This document shows positions 15,148 through 21,332 of a stretch of 21,332 nucleotides of DNA, in pieces. The stretch is from an uncultured Oscillospiraceae bacterium (GTDB taxonomy: Bacteria; Bacillota; Clostridia; Oscillospirales; Ruminococcaceae): the NCBI GenBank assembly GCA_910578965.1, contig CAJTSP010000019.1, forward strand, positions 1-21,332, read 5' to 3'. Position 1 is the first letter of the stretch; each line of letters begins with the position of its first letter. The translations under genes were made by a program, and so were the position numbers. The notes beneath the pieces are model-generated. The model saw only the letters and a program-made list of their open reading frames with translations. It made no database searches and had not been told where the DNA came from.

Positions 15148-17637
15148 ATGCAGCAGCAAAGCAAGCCCCGGCGGCCGGTGGACCGGGCCTGCCCAAACCC
15201 GTCCGCCGGCCTTACCGACGCCCAGGCCCGTGAGCGGGCCGAGGCCGGCTGGGCCAATACCCCGCCGGCCTCACTGGGTAAAACCACCGCCCGCATTTTT
15301 TACGACAATATCTTTACCTTTTACAACCTAATTTTTGTTATCCTGGCCGCATGCCTTTTTGCGGTGGGCGCCTACCGGGATATGCTCTTTTTAGGGGTCG
15401 TCGTCTGCAATGCGGGCATCGGTATCGTGCAGGAGCTGCGGGTGCGGGCGGTGCTGCAAAAGGCCGCCGTGCTGGAGCAGGCCCCGGTGAGGGTGGTGCG
15501 CGGCGGCCGGGAGCTGCTGCTGCCGCCGGCCCAGCTTGTGTTGGACGATGTGGTGCAGTTTGCCGCCGGCGGCCAGGTCTGTGCGGATGCAGTAGTATTG
15601 TCCGGCATGGCCGAGGTCGACGAAGCCTTGCTTACCGGCGAGGCCGACCCGGTCAAAAAACAGCCGGGGGACAAGCTCTTTTCGGGCAGCTTTGTGGTAG
15701 CGGGGGAGTGCGCCGCCCGGCTTGACCGGGTGGGGGAGGACAGCTATGCCGCCCGCCTTACCCAAGACGCCCGGCGGCAGAAGCGGCGGCGTACCGGCCT
15801 TGCGCGCGACCTCGACCGCTGGCTGCGGGCGGTAGGGCTCCTGCTGGTTCCCTTTGGCGTTTTAATGGGGCTGCGCCAATGCTCGCTGCCCGGCGCCAGC
15901 CTGCGCTACGCGGTAAGCAGCACGGTGGCGGCCCTCTGTGGGATGATCCCGGAGGGGCTTTACCTGCTGGTAAGCGTAGCGCTGGCGGTAGGGGTGCTGC
16001 GGCTGGCCCGGCGGCGTACCCTGGTGCATGAGATGGCCTGCATCGAAAACCTTGCCCGGGTGGACGTGCTTTGCTTGGATAAAACCGGTACCCTCACCGA
16101 GGGCAGCCTGCGGGTGGAGGAACTGCTGCCCGTAAGGGACGCCCTGCCGCCCAAAGAAGCCGCCGCACTTTTGGCGGATGGCTCGCGTCAAACAAAAGCT
16201 GCGGCCGGCCCGGCCAAGGCCCGGCTGGCCGCGCTACTGGGCGGCTTTGCGCGCTCGGCTGCCGCCCCCAATGCCACCATCCGGGCCCTTGCCCAAAGCT
16301 TTGAGGCGCCGCCCCTTGCCAGCGCCGCGCAGGTACCCTTTTCGTCCCGGCGCAGATGGAGCGCCCAATTTGTGCCGGACGTTTTGCCAAGCGGGCCGGG
16401 CGGGCAAAGCGGGGCCGGCGGCATGTGGTACCTGTTGGGCGCGCCCGAACGGCTGGCCCCGGGGCAGGATGCTGAGCTGCTGGCCCCCTGGCTTGCGGCC
16501 GGGCGGCGGGTGCTGGCCTTTGCGGCCGGGCGAAACGCGGTGAGCGGCGAAGCCCTCACCGGCCGGCATACCCTCTTGTGCTACATCGTTTTGGCCGACA
16601 CCTTGCGCCCGGACGCTCAAAAAACCCTGCGTTATTTCCGGCAGCAGGGGGTGGACATCAAGGTGCTCTCGGGCGATGCGCCGGCCGCCGTGAGCCGGAT
16701 CGCCCAACTGGCCGGGGTGCCAAACGCCGGGCAACTGGTGGATATGGGCGCCCTGCCAAAGCAGGGCCCGGCTGATTGGGCTGCTTTGGCTGAGGGGCAT
16801 ACCGTTTTTGGGCGGGTGTCGCCGGAGCAAAAGCGGCAGCTCATTTCCGGGCTGCGCGGGGCGGGGCATACGGTGGCCATGCTGGGGGACGGCGTCAACG
16901 ACCTGCCCGCCCTTAAAGAGGCCGACTGCAGCATTGCAATGGCGGCCGGCAGCGAAGCCGCGCGCCAGGCCAGCCAGGTCGTGCTGCTGGATTCGGACTT
17001 TGCGGCTCTGCCCGCCATCCTCTGCGAGGGGAGGCGGGTTATCAATAATATCGGGCGGTCGGCCTCCCTTTTTTTGGTCAAAAACATCTTTTCATTTTTA
17101 GCGGCGGCGGTACTGCTCTTTACCGCGCTGCCCTATCCCCTTGTGCCCGTCCAGATCACCCTCATCAGCGGCCTGCTCATCGGTGCACCTTCCTTCCTGC
17201 TTACCTTTGAGCCCTGTTGCACCCGCCCAAAGGGCCGCTTTTTGCCGCTTGCGGTGGGCAATGCTCTGCCGGGCGGGCTTACCGCAGCGGCCGCCATGCT
17301 CCTTGCATCCTGGATGGGCAGCCGGATGGGGCTAAAGGTTGGTGAAATATCCTCCGCCTGTACCCTGCTGGCAGGGGTAAATGGCCTATGCGTTTTGGGG
17401 CTGCTCTGCTGGCCCCTCACCCGGCTACGGGCGGCGGTGATCGGGCTGATGACACTGGGCTTTTTTGGCGCTACTACCTTTTTGCCCGGCTTTTTTGGTA
17501 TCCAGCCGTTTACCCGCCGGGGCTGGGGGCTGGTGTGCGCCTTAGGGGCGGCCGTTCCGGCGGTGCAGTGCGCGTTGGTCTGGCTGGTCCATCTGTGCAG
17601 GACCCATTTTGAAGGAAAGAGGGCGGGCTCCCGGTGA
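15148..17637 (+). CDS. Cation-translocating P-type ATPase, CtpE/CaxP-like (probably calcium)
   Basis: An 829-residue P-type ATPase. The actuator domain shows EVDEALLTGEADPVKK (156-171), the ion-site helix IPEGLYLLVSVALAVG (267-282), the phosphorylation motif DKTGTLTE (311-318, Asp311), a reduced nucleotide-binding domain with GAPERL, LSGD (507-510) and the hinge GDGVNDLPAL (580-589). About ten membrane helices are expected, with four after residue 640. IPEGL followed by a Leu/Val-rich helix, rather than PEGLP, resembles mycobacterial CtpE and pneumococcal CaxP, both linked to calcium. The ion is therefore inferred. The ATG at 15148 follows GGGAGGAGAG (15131-15140). The stop overlaps the next gene by 4 bp. 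Confidence 0.88.
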   Translation: MQQQSKPRRPVDRACPNPSAGLTDAQARERAEAGWANTPPASLGKTTARIFYDNIFTFYNLIFVILAACLFAVGAYRDMLFLGVVVCNAGIGIVQELRVRAVLQKAAVLEQAPVRVVRGGRELLLPPAQLVLDDVVQFAAGGQVCADAVVLSGMAEVDEALLTGEADPVKKQPGDKLFSGSFVVAGECAARLDRVGEDSYAARLTQDARRQKRRRTGLARDLDRWLRAVGLLLVPFGVLMGLRQCSLPGASLRYAVSSTVAALCGMIPEGLYLLVSVALAVGVLRLARRRTLVHEMACIENLARVDVLCLDKTGTLTEGSLRVEELLPVRDALPPKEAAALLADGSRQTKAAAGPAKARLAALLGGFARSAAAPNATIRALAQSFEAPPLASAAQVPFSSRRRWSAQFVPDVLPSGPGGQSGAGGMWYLLGAPERLAPGQDAELLAPWLAAGRRVLAFAAGRNAVSGEALTGRHTLLCYIVLADTLRPDAQKTLRYFRQQGVDIKVLSGDAPAAVSRIAQLAGVPNAGQLVDMGALPKQGPADWAALAEGHTVFGRVSPEQKRQLISGLRGAGHTVAMLGDGVNDLPALKEADCSIAMAAGSEAARQASQVVLLDSDFAALPAILCEGRRVINNIGRSASLFLVKNIFSFLAAAVLLFTALPYPLVPVQITLISGLLIGAPSFLLTFEPCCTRPKGRFLPLAVGNALPGGLTAAAAMLLASWMGSRMGLKVGEISSACTLLAGVNGLCVLGLLCWPLTRLRAAVIGLMTLGFFGATTFLPGFFGIQPFTRRGWGLVCALGAAVPAVQCALVWLVHLCRTHFEGKRAGSR

Positions 17638-18428
17638 AGCTTCCCAAAACCCATGCTTGGCGGCCGTTTGCCCGGCTGCTGCGCCGCCTGCTGGCCCTGC
17701 TGGCCGGGCGCTGGCGGCTGGTACACGCTTTTAAGGGGCCGGCCCCGGCCGGCCCCTGCGTGTATGTGGTGCATCACCAAAACCTTGCCGGCCCGGTGGC
17801 GGCGCTGGCCCTGCTGCCGGGCGAGCCGCACCCTTGGGTGCTACATCCCTTTTTGGAGAGGCGGGCCTGCTTTGGGCAGTACTATGGCTATACCTTTACA
17901 AAACGGTTTGGCTGGCCGCGCCTGCTGGCCCTGCCGGCGGCGGCCTTAGGCGCGGCTCTGGTGCCGCCGCTCATCCGCGGCTTTGGCGGCATCCCGGTTT
18001 ATCGTGCCGCGCAAAAGCGCCCGGGCGACGGCCGGTTGCGGCAGACTTGGCAGTTGTCCCGCCGGGCGCTTGGCCGGGGCGAAAGCCTTGTGATCTGCCC
18101 GGACCTTGCCTATGACAGCCCCGCAGCCCATACCGGCGCGCTCTACCAAGGCTTTCTCGCCCTCGGGCGGGATTATCAGCGCCGGCGGGCGGAGCCGCTG
18201 CCCTTTGTGCCGGCTGTTTGCGATAAGGCCGGCCGCCGGCTGCTGCTGGGCGAGCCGGTGTTTTTGGAGCCGGGCCGTCCGCTGGCCCAGCAAAAGGCGC
18301 AGGCGGCTGCCCTGCTGGCCAGCCGCCTCAACGGGCTTGCAGCCCTTTCGGCCGAGGGCGGCGGCCCGGTGGGGGTGCTGCCCGGGGAACCGGGCGGGCT
18401 TTCGCCTGCGCCGGACGGCGCCGCGTAA
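17634..18428 (+). CDS. PlsC-like lysophospholipid / glycerol acyltransferase family protein
   Basis: A 264-residue protein whose GTG start overlaps the ATPase stop (GTGA), with GAAGGAAAGAGGG about 10 nt upstream. VYVVHHQNLAGPVAAL (43-58) occupies the place of the acyltransferase HX4D motif, but the Asp is absent. WVLHPFLERRACFGQYYGYTFTKRFGWP, GIPVYR (119-124) and CPDLAYDS (155-162) follow in the order expected of PlsC blocks II-IV. The HQNLxGP variant seems characteristic of a Clostridial subfamily, so loss of activity should not be assumed. It probably acts on the membrane inner face. Translational coupling to an ion pump is suggestive of membrane homeostasis only. The C-terminal 35 residues are Gly/Pro-rich. 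Confidence 0.7.
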   Translation: MKLPKTHAWRPFARLLRRLLALLAGRWRLVHAFKGPAPAGPCVYVVHHQNLAGPVAALALLPGEPHPWVLHPFLERRACFGQYYGYTFTKRFGWPRLLALPAAALGAALVPPLIRGFGGIPVYRAAQKRPGDGRLRQTWQLSRRALGRGESLVICPDLAYDSPAAHTGALYQGFLALGRDYQRRRAEPLPFVPAVCDKAGRRLLLGEPVFLEPGRPLAQQKAQAAALLASRLNGLAALSAEGGGPVGVLPGEPGGLSPAPDGAA

Positions 18429-18481
18429 GCCAAGCCAAAAAACAGAACAGCCCAAAAGGGCGGCCCCCGGCGGGAGACTCA

Positions 18482-18708
18482 GAAAACAGACGGGCCGCCG
18501 GCCAAAGGGCCGGCGGCCTGCTGTACATGAAACAAGGCGCCGTGCAGAAAAGCGCATGCAGAACGGGAGATAGCCCGTTTGGGAGGATGCGCCAAACAGC
18601 GCCGATTCATGGCGTAAAAAGAGTATCCGGGCAAAAAACCTTGTTTTGCCTGCTGTACCCGTACCTTTGGCCCCAAACGGGCGGGGCGGCGGGGAAAAGG
18701 GCACCGCA
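18482..18708 (-). ncRNA. Candidate orphan small RNA with its own promoter
   Basis: A minus-strand promoter (18715-18743) would start a transcript near 18708. Going leftwards it forms a CCCGT/ACGGG hairpin (about 18657-18680), a GGCAAAA/TTTTGCC hairpin (about 18632-18650) whose loop is complementary to CCTTGTT at about 18532-18538, and an AACGGG/CCCGTT hairpin. The last is an 11-bp perfect GC hairpin (18493-18503 with 18508-18518), followed on this strand by TCTGTTTTCT. GTACAGCAGGC occurs twice in the transcript. No convincing protein is encoded: a 76-codon frame from the ATG at 18709 looks non-coding. It lacks the SRP, RNase P and tmRNA signature sequences. A 6S-like RNA is not excluded. Confidence 0.5.
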
Positions 18709-18714
18709 TGTCCT

Positions 18715-18743
18715 ATTATACCACTGTCCCTTAGCTACTGCAA
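18715..18743 (-). promoter_or_regulatory. Minus-strand promoter with extended -10
   Basis: On the minus strand TTGCAG (18743-18738) and a perfect TATAAT (18720-18715) are 17 bp apart, with TGG directly before the -10. It points away from ltaE and into the intergenic region, where no minus-strand gene is found. Confidence 0.8.
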
Positions 18744-18762
18744 GAGTTTAACACAAAAAAAT

Positions 18763-18800
18763 GTCGCTGACACGCCGGATAAAACCGGCATGTCAGCGAC
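18763..18800. terminator. Bidirectional intrinsic terminator downstream of ltaE
   Basis: A 15-bp stem with one C.A mismatch (18763-18778 with 18785-18800) closes a 6-nt ATAAAA loop. On the minus strand it is followed by seven T residues, and on the plus strand by TGGGTGCTTTTT. It probably ends ltaE transcripts about 260 nt after the stop codon, and it insulates the small-RNA promoter just beyond. Confidence 0.85.
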
Positions 18801-19053
18801 TGGGTGCTTTTTGGGGCCTTTTTTGCCGGCGCCAAAAGCGCCATAAACCAAGCGGATATAGGCTTTTGCGGGACTATGATAAAACTTTAACAATATCTCG
18901 GCCCTGCTTTTGGGCAAAAATCCAGGAGCACCCTCCAATTCGGCTTTGGCCTTGCAAAGGCACATTTAGGGGGGATCGCAGCGTTGGGCCGGACGAAAAA
19001 CGCCTTGCATCCGGTTTCAAGGCCACAAAATATGCCAAGCCATGGCCGGGGGC
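18801..19053. other. Gap between the terminator and ltaE with no gene seen
   Basis: The stretch holds a 5-bp GGCGC/GCGCC hairpin (18828-18842) and a CCGGA/TCCGG hairpin near 18993-19016. It has a higher AT content around 18850-18900. I see no ORF with a ribosome site on either strand. It would be the 3' UTR of ltaE if transcription stops at 18763-18800. Confidence 0.4.
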
Positions 19054-20115
19054 TCAGGAGCCTCGATGCGCGTTTGTCCCTTTTGATGGCCCGGCCAGCG
19101 CGGCTGTGAGCGCTTGCAAAAACGCATCCACTGCGCCAGCTTCGGTGGCCCAGCCAGTTACAAGCCGGATTTCGGTGGCATCCTCGCCCCGAGGGCCTAT
19201 CTCCTCCCAGTGGAAGCGGCCGCGCAGCCGATCCAGCACAGCGTTTGGCAGGATGGGGAACTGCTGGTTTGAGGGGCTCTCGCAGGCAAACGGCACCCCC
19301 AGCGCCCGCATGCCGTCCCGCAGGTGCACAGCCAGCGCGGTGGAATGCCGCCCTAGCTCCTCGTAAAGGCCGTTTTGCATCAGGGCCTCGTACTGGATGC
19401 CCAGCAAAAAGCCCTTGGCCAGCATACCGCCCCGCTGCTTGAGGATGTAGCGGAAATCGGCTTTCAGCGCGTCGTTTACAATGCAGAGCGCCTCGCCGAA
19501 CAGCGCTCCATTTTTGGTGCCGCCAATGGTAAAGGCGTCGCACAAGGCCGCGCACTCGGCCAGGCTTGCACCGCCCGCCGCCAGGGCGCTGGCCAGCCGC
19601 GCGCCGTCAAGGTAAAGGTAAAGGCCCAGCTCGCTGCACACTGCCCGCAGCGCCCGCAGCTCGCTGCCGGTGTATATCGCGCCGGTTTCGGTGGTGTTGC
19701 TGATGTACACAAGCTTGGGCTGTACGTTGTGCTCGTTTGGATGCGCGCTTACCGCCTCGCGGACGGCCTCAGGCAGCAGTTTGGCATCCGGGCCGCAGGG
19801 CAACGCCACGCACTTGTGGCCGGTGGCCTCCACCGCACCGGTCTCGTGCCCGCACACATGGCCAAGGGCAGTGGCCAGCACCGCCTGATGCGGGCGCAGG
19901 AAAGCGCAGATGGCGGTGGCGTTTGCCTGGGTGCCGCCCACCAAAAAGTGCACATCCGCGCCCGGCGCGCCGATAGCCGCGCGGATGAGTGCCCGGGCGT
20001 TTTCGCAGTGGGGGTCGGTTCCGTAACCAAAATTGCCCTCGGTGTTGGCGGCGCTGATCGCAGCCAGTATGGCTGGGTGGCACCCTTCGGAATAATCATT
20101 GGTAAAACGAATCAT
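19054..20115 (-). CDS. ltaE: Low-specificity L-threonine aldolase family protein (PLP-dependent)
   Basis: This fold-type I PLP enzyme family cleaves threonine or allo-threonine to glycine and acetaldehyde. The 353-residue product begins MIRFTNDYSEGCHPAIL. It has FLVGGTQANATA (57-68) for cofactor phosphate binding, GHETGA (89-94), YLDGARL (168-174) with the PLP-ring Asp170, and FTIGGTKNGALFGE with the Schiff-base Lys201. The ATG at 20115 is preceded on this strand by AAAGGAG at good spacing. Family members of this branch are often annotated simply as beta-eliminating lyase or aminotransferase class V-like, so the exact substrate is open. It is transcribed away from proB, through a leader that may contain the repeat array. 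Confidence 0.85.
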   Translation of the reverse strand: MIRFTNDYSEGCHPAILAAISAANTEGNFGYGTDPHCENARALIRAAIGAPGADVHFLVGGTQANATAICAFLRPHQAVLATALGHVCGHETGAVEATGHKCVALPCGPDAKLLPEAVREAVSAHPNEHNVQPKLVYISNTTETGAIYTGSELRALRAVCSELGLYLYLDGARLASALAAGGASLAECAALCDAFTIGGTKNGALFGEALCIVNDALKADFRYILKQRGGMLAKGFLLGIQYEALMQNGLYEELGRHSTALAVHLRDGMRALGVPFACESPSNQQFPILPNAVLDRLRGRFHWEEIGPRGEDATEIRLVTGWATEAGAVDAFLQALTAALAGPSKGTNAHRGS

Positions 20116-20176
20116 GGCAAAAACTCCTTTTACAAAAATAAGGTTTGGGTATCCTGCCTATATTGCGCACTGGACG

Positions 20177-20466
20177 CGCAGGGTAAGCAGGGCAAACGGT
20201 ATAATCGGAAACTTTGCGGGCTGCCGGCAGGGTAGGCGAGGCGAACGTCATAAGATAGGGTATAATTGGGCGGTTTCGCCGGTTGCCCCGCAAGGGGCGA
20301 GGCGAACGTCATAAAAATAAATGATAATAGCCGCTTTGCGGCTCTATTCTACCATAAACGCGCAGCGTGAATGGTAGAATGGGCGGTTTCGCCGGTTGCC
20401 CCGCAAGGGGCGAGGCGAACGCCATAAAAATAAATGATAATAGCCGCTTTGCGGCTATTATACCAC
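20177..20466. repeat. Tandem array of palindromic intergenic repeats
   Basis: Two near-identical 77-bp blocks, 20267-20343 and 20380-20456, differ at one base and lie 113 bp apart. A degenerate copy at 20199-20258 keeps GGCGAGGCGAACGTCATAA and GGTATAAT, and a shorter remnant at 20177-20206 keeps CAGGGTA...AACGGTATAAT. Each full unit has TGGTATAAT-like or TGGTAGAAT ends in inverted orientation. Inside are a GGCG/CGCC hairpin, a GCCCC-GCAA-GGGGC hairpin with a tetraloop, an AT-rich run and an AATAGCCGC/GCGGCTATT stem with a TTT loop. The junction of the two full units is itself a 10-bp inverted repeat. No unique spacers separate units. No transposase is nearby. Confidence 0.9.
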
Positions 20467-20485
20467 AGTCGGGTGCGGGCTTCCA
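20457..20485 (-). promoter_or_regulatory. Possible ltaE promoter at the edge of the repeat array
   Basis: On the minus strand the repeat end supplies TGGTATAAT (20465-20457), a perfect extended -10. TGGAAG (20485-20480) is 17 bp upstream as a weak -35. If used, the ltaE transcript would carry the whole repeat array in a 5' leader of about 330 nt. Confidence 0.4.
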
Positions 20486-20640
20486 GCCCGGAGCCCTTTG
20501 TGCCGGACCTGCTTTGGCCCAAAGCATTTGCAGGCGTCTGCCCTTTGCCGCCTGCCGTATCCCCGGCCGGGGCTCCGGGCTTTGGGGCCGGTCCGATACC
20601 GGGCTTTTACAGGTTTTTGCCGCGGTTCCAGCCCTTTCCT

Positions 20641-20669
20641 TTGTCTGCTGAGACATTTTGTGCTATAAT
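20641..20669 (+). promoter_or_regulatory. proB promoter
   Basis: TTGTCT (20641-20646) and a perfect TATAAT (20664-20669) are 17 bp apart, with a TGC extension of the -10. Transcription would begin near 20676, about 40 bp before the proB ATG. This leaves too short a leader for a T-box or riboswitch. Confidence 0.8.
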
Positions 20670-20714
20670 AGCTAAGGACTCTGCCCAAAACGGCAAAAAG
20701 GGGAGGCGGGCGGC

Positions 20715-21332
20715 ATGCGTGTCGTAGTTAAGGTAGGCACTTCGACTCTGGCGCACCCTACCGGGCGGCTGAACATCCGCCATGTGGAGACCCTGTGCAA
20801 GGTGCTCAGCGACATCAAAAACGCCGGGCATCAGGTGATTTTGGTCTCTTCGGGGGCAATCGGCATGGGAGTGGGCAAGCTGGGGCTGGCAGCCCGCCCG
20901 TCTGACATGCCCGGCAAGCAGGCCACCGCTGCGGTAGGCCAGTGCGAGCTGATGTACACCTACGACAAATTGTTTAGCGGGTACAGCCACACGGTCGCTC
21001 AAATTCTGCTGACCGGGGCGGACGTGGAGCACGCCGGCCGCCGGCAGAACTTTGTAAACACCCTGGCCCGGCTGCTGGAATTTGGGGCGCTGCCCATCAT
21101 CAACGAAAACGACACGGTGGCCACCGAGGAGATCAGCGTGGGTGACAACGACACCCTTGCCGCCATTGTAACGGCCTGTGCCCGGGCCGACCTGCTGGTG
21201 CTGCTGAGCGACATCGACGGCCTTTATACCGCCGACCCCCGGCGCGACCCCGCGGCCCGGCTGATCCCGGTGATCAAGGAGATCACCCCCGAGCTGCTGG
21301 CCCACGCCGGCGGCAGCGGCAGCGCGCTGGGT
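20715..21332 (+). CDS. proB: Glutamate 5-kinase, 5' part (runs off the window)
   Basis: ProB phosphorylates glutamate as the first step of proline synthesis. 206 codons are visible with no stop. Motifs in order are MRVVVKVGTSTL (1-12), ILVSSGAIGMG (42-52), QILLTGADVEH, LPIINENDTV with the substrate-binding Asn/Asp, ISVGDNDTLAAIV, LLVLLSDIDGLYTADPR, and the start of the AGGSGSALG loop at the window end. The ATG at 20715 follows GGGAGG (20701-20706) at 8 nt, and a clear promoter lies upstream. Truncation is only from the window edge. A proA gene would be expected just beyond. Confidence 0.96.
   Translation, partial: MRVVVKVGTSTLAHPTGRLNIRHVETLCKVLSDIKNAGHQVILVSSGAIGMGVGKLGLAARPSDMPGKQATAAVGQCELMYTYDKLFSGYSHTVAQILLTGADVEHAGRRQNFVNTLARLLEFGALPIINENDTVATEEISVGDNDTLAAIVTACARADLLVLLSDIDGLYTADPRRDPAARLIPVIKEITPELLAHAGGSGSALG

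Noticed and set aside
18479..18709. A 76-codon protein on the minus strand starting at the small-RNA transcription start
   Set aside because: Leaderless start, no similarity to anything recognisable, and the frame runs through the terminator-like hairpin. A non-coding RNA is more likely.
20281..20440. Short peptides on the minus strand beginning MTFASPLAGQPAKPP or MAFASPLAGQPAKPP in each repeat unit
   Set aside because: The similarity follows from the DNA repeat. The ATG is preceded only by a T-rich stretch with no ribosome site, and the third copy diverges without keeping the frame.
20267..20456. CRISPR array
   Set aside because: The repeats are 77 bp or longer, few in number, nearly abutting and without unique spacers of uniform length, and no cas genes are present.

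Overview
The window is a GC-rich, densely coding chromosomal segment. The translation and RNA-decay gene order (rbfA, nrnA, truB, ribF, rpsO, pnp), strong AGGAGG-type ribosome binding sites, GTG starts and TGnTATAAT promoters point to a high-GC member of the Clostridia. An Oscillospiraceae/Ruminococcaceae relative (Faecalibacterium or Subdoligranulum type) fits best. That placement is inference from gene content and style, not from a marker-gene comparison. No tRNA, rRNA, transposase, phage gene or CRISPR array was seen.

Layout. 1-3385: the probable last codons of infB, then rbfA, nrnA, truB and ribF in one operon, with 4-bp overlaps at nrnA/truB and truB/ribF. 3507-8690: three consecutive polytopic GT-C-type membrane glycosyltransferases sitting between ribF and rpsO, which are usually adjacent in Firmicutes. 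8692-11496: a clear promoter, a long structured leader, rpsO, a rho-independent terminator, then pnp. 11497-12144: a 650-bp gap holding an inverted second copy of a 34-bp sequence found before rbfA, several long hairpins, a promoter and a pseudoknot-forming leader that is probably a preQ1 riboswitch for the following queT. 12145-14859: queT, an ECF-like sigma factor with a one-TM probable anti-sigma partner, and two small membrane proteins, closed by a 16-bp-stem terminator. 15148-18428: a CtpE/CaxP-like P-type ATPase overlapping a PlsC-like acyltransferase. 18429-19053: a gap containing a minus-strand promoter, a structured RNA region and hairpins with no convincing ORF, read here as an orphan small RNA. 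19054-20115: a minus-strand threonine-aldolase-family gene. 20116-20714: an array of about 113-bp palindromic repeats with promoter-like ends, then the proB promoter. 20715-21332: the 5' two thirds or so of proB.

Most genes are housekeeping: ribosome maturation, tRNA pseudouridylation, flavin cofactors, RNA turnover, queuosine precursor uptake and proline synthesis. The less ordinary parts are non-coding: the repeat array before ltaE/proB, the orphan minus-strand RNA, the heavily structured rpsO leader, the queT leader, and the inverted 34-bp repeat pair flanking the rbfA-pnp block. No wholly new protein system is evident. The three-gene GT-C cluster and the sigma/anti-sigma plus small membrane protein cluster are the protein-coding regions of unknown specific role.
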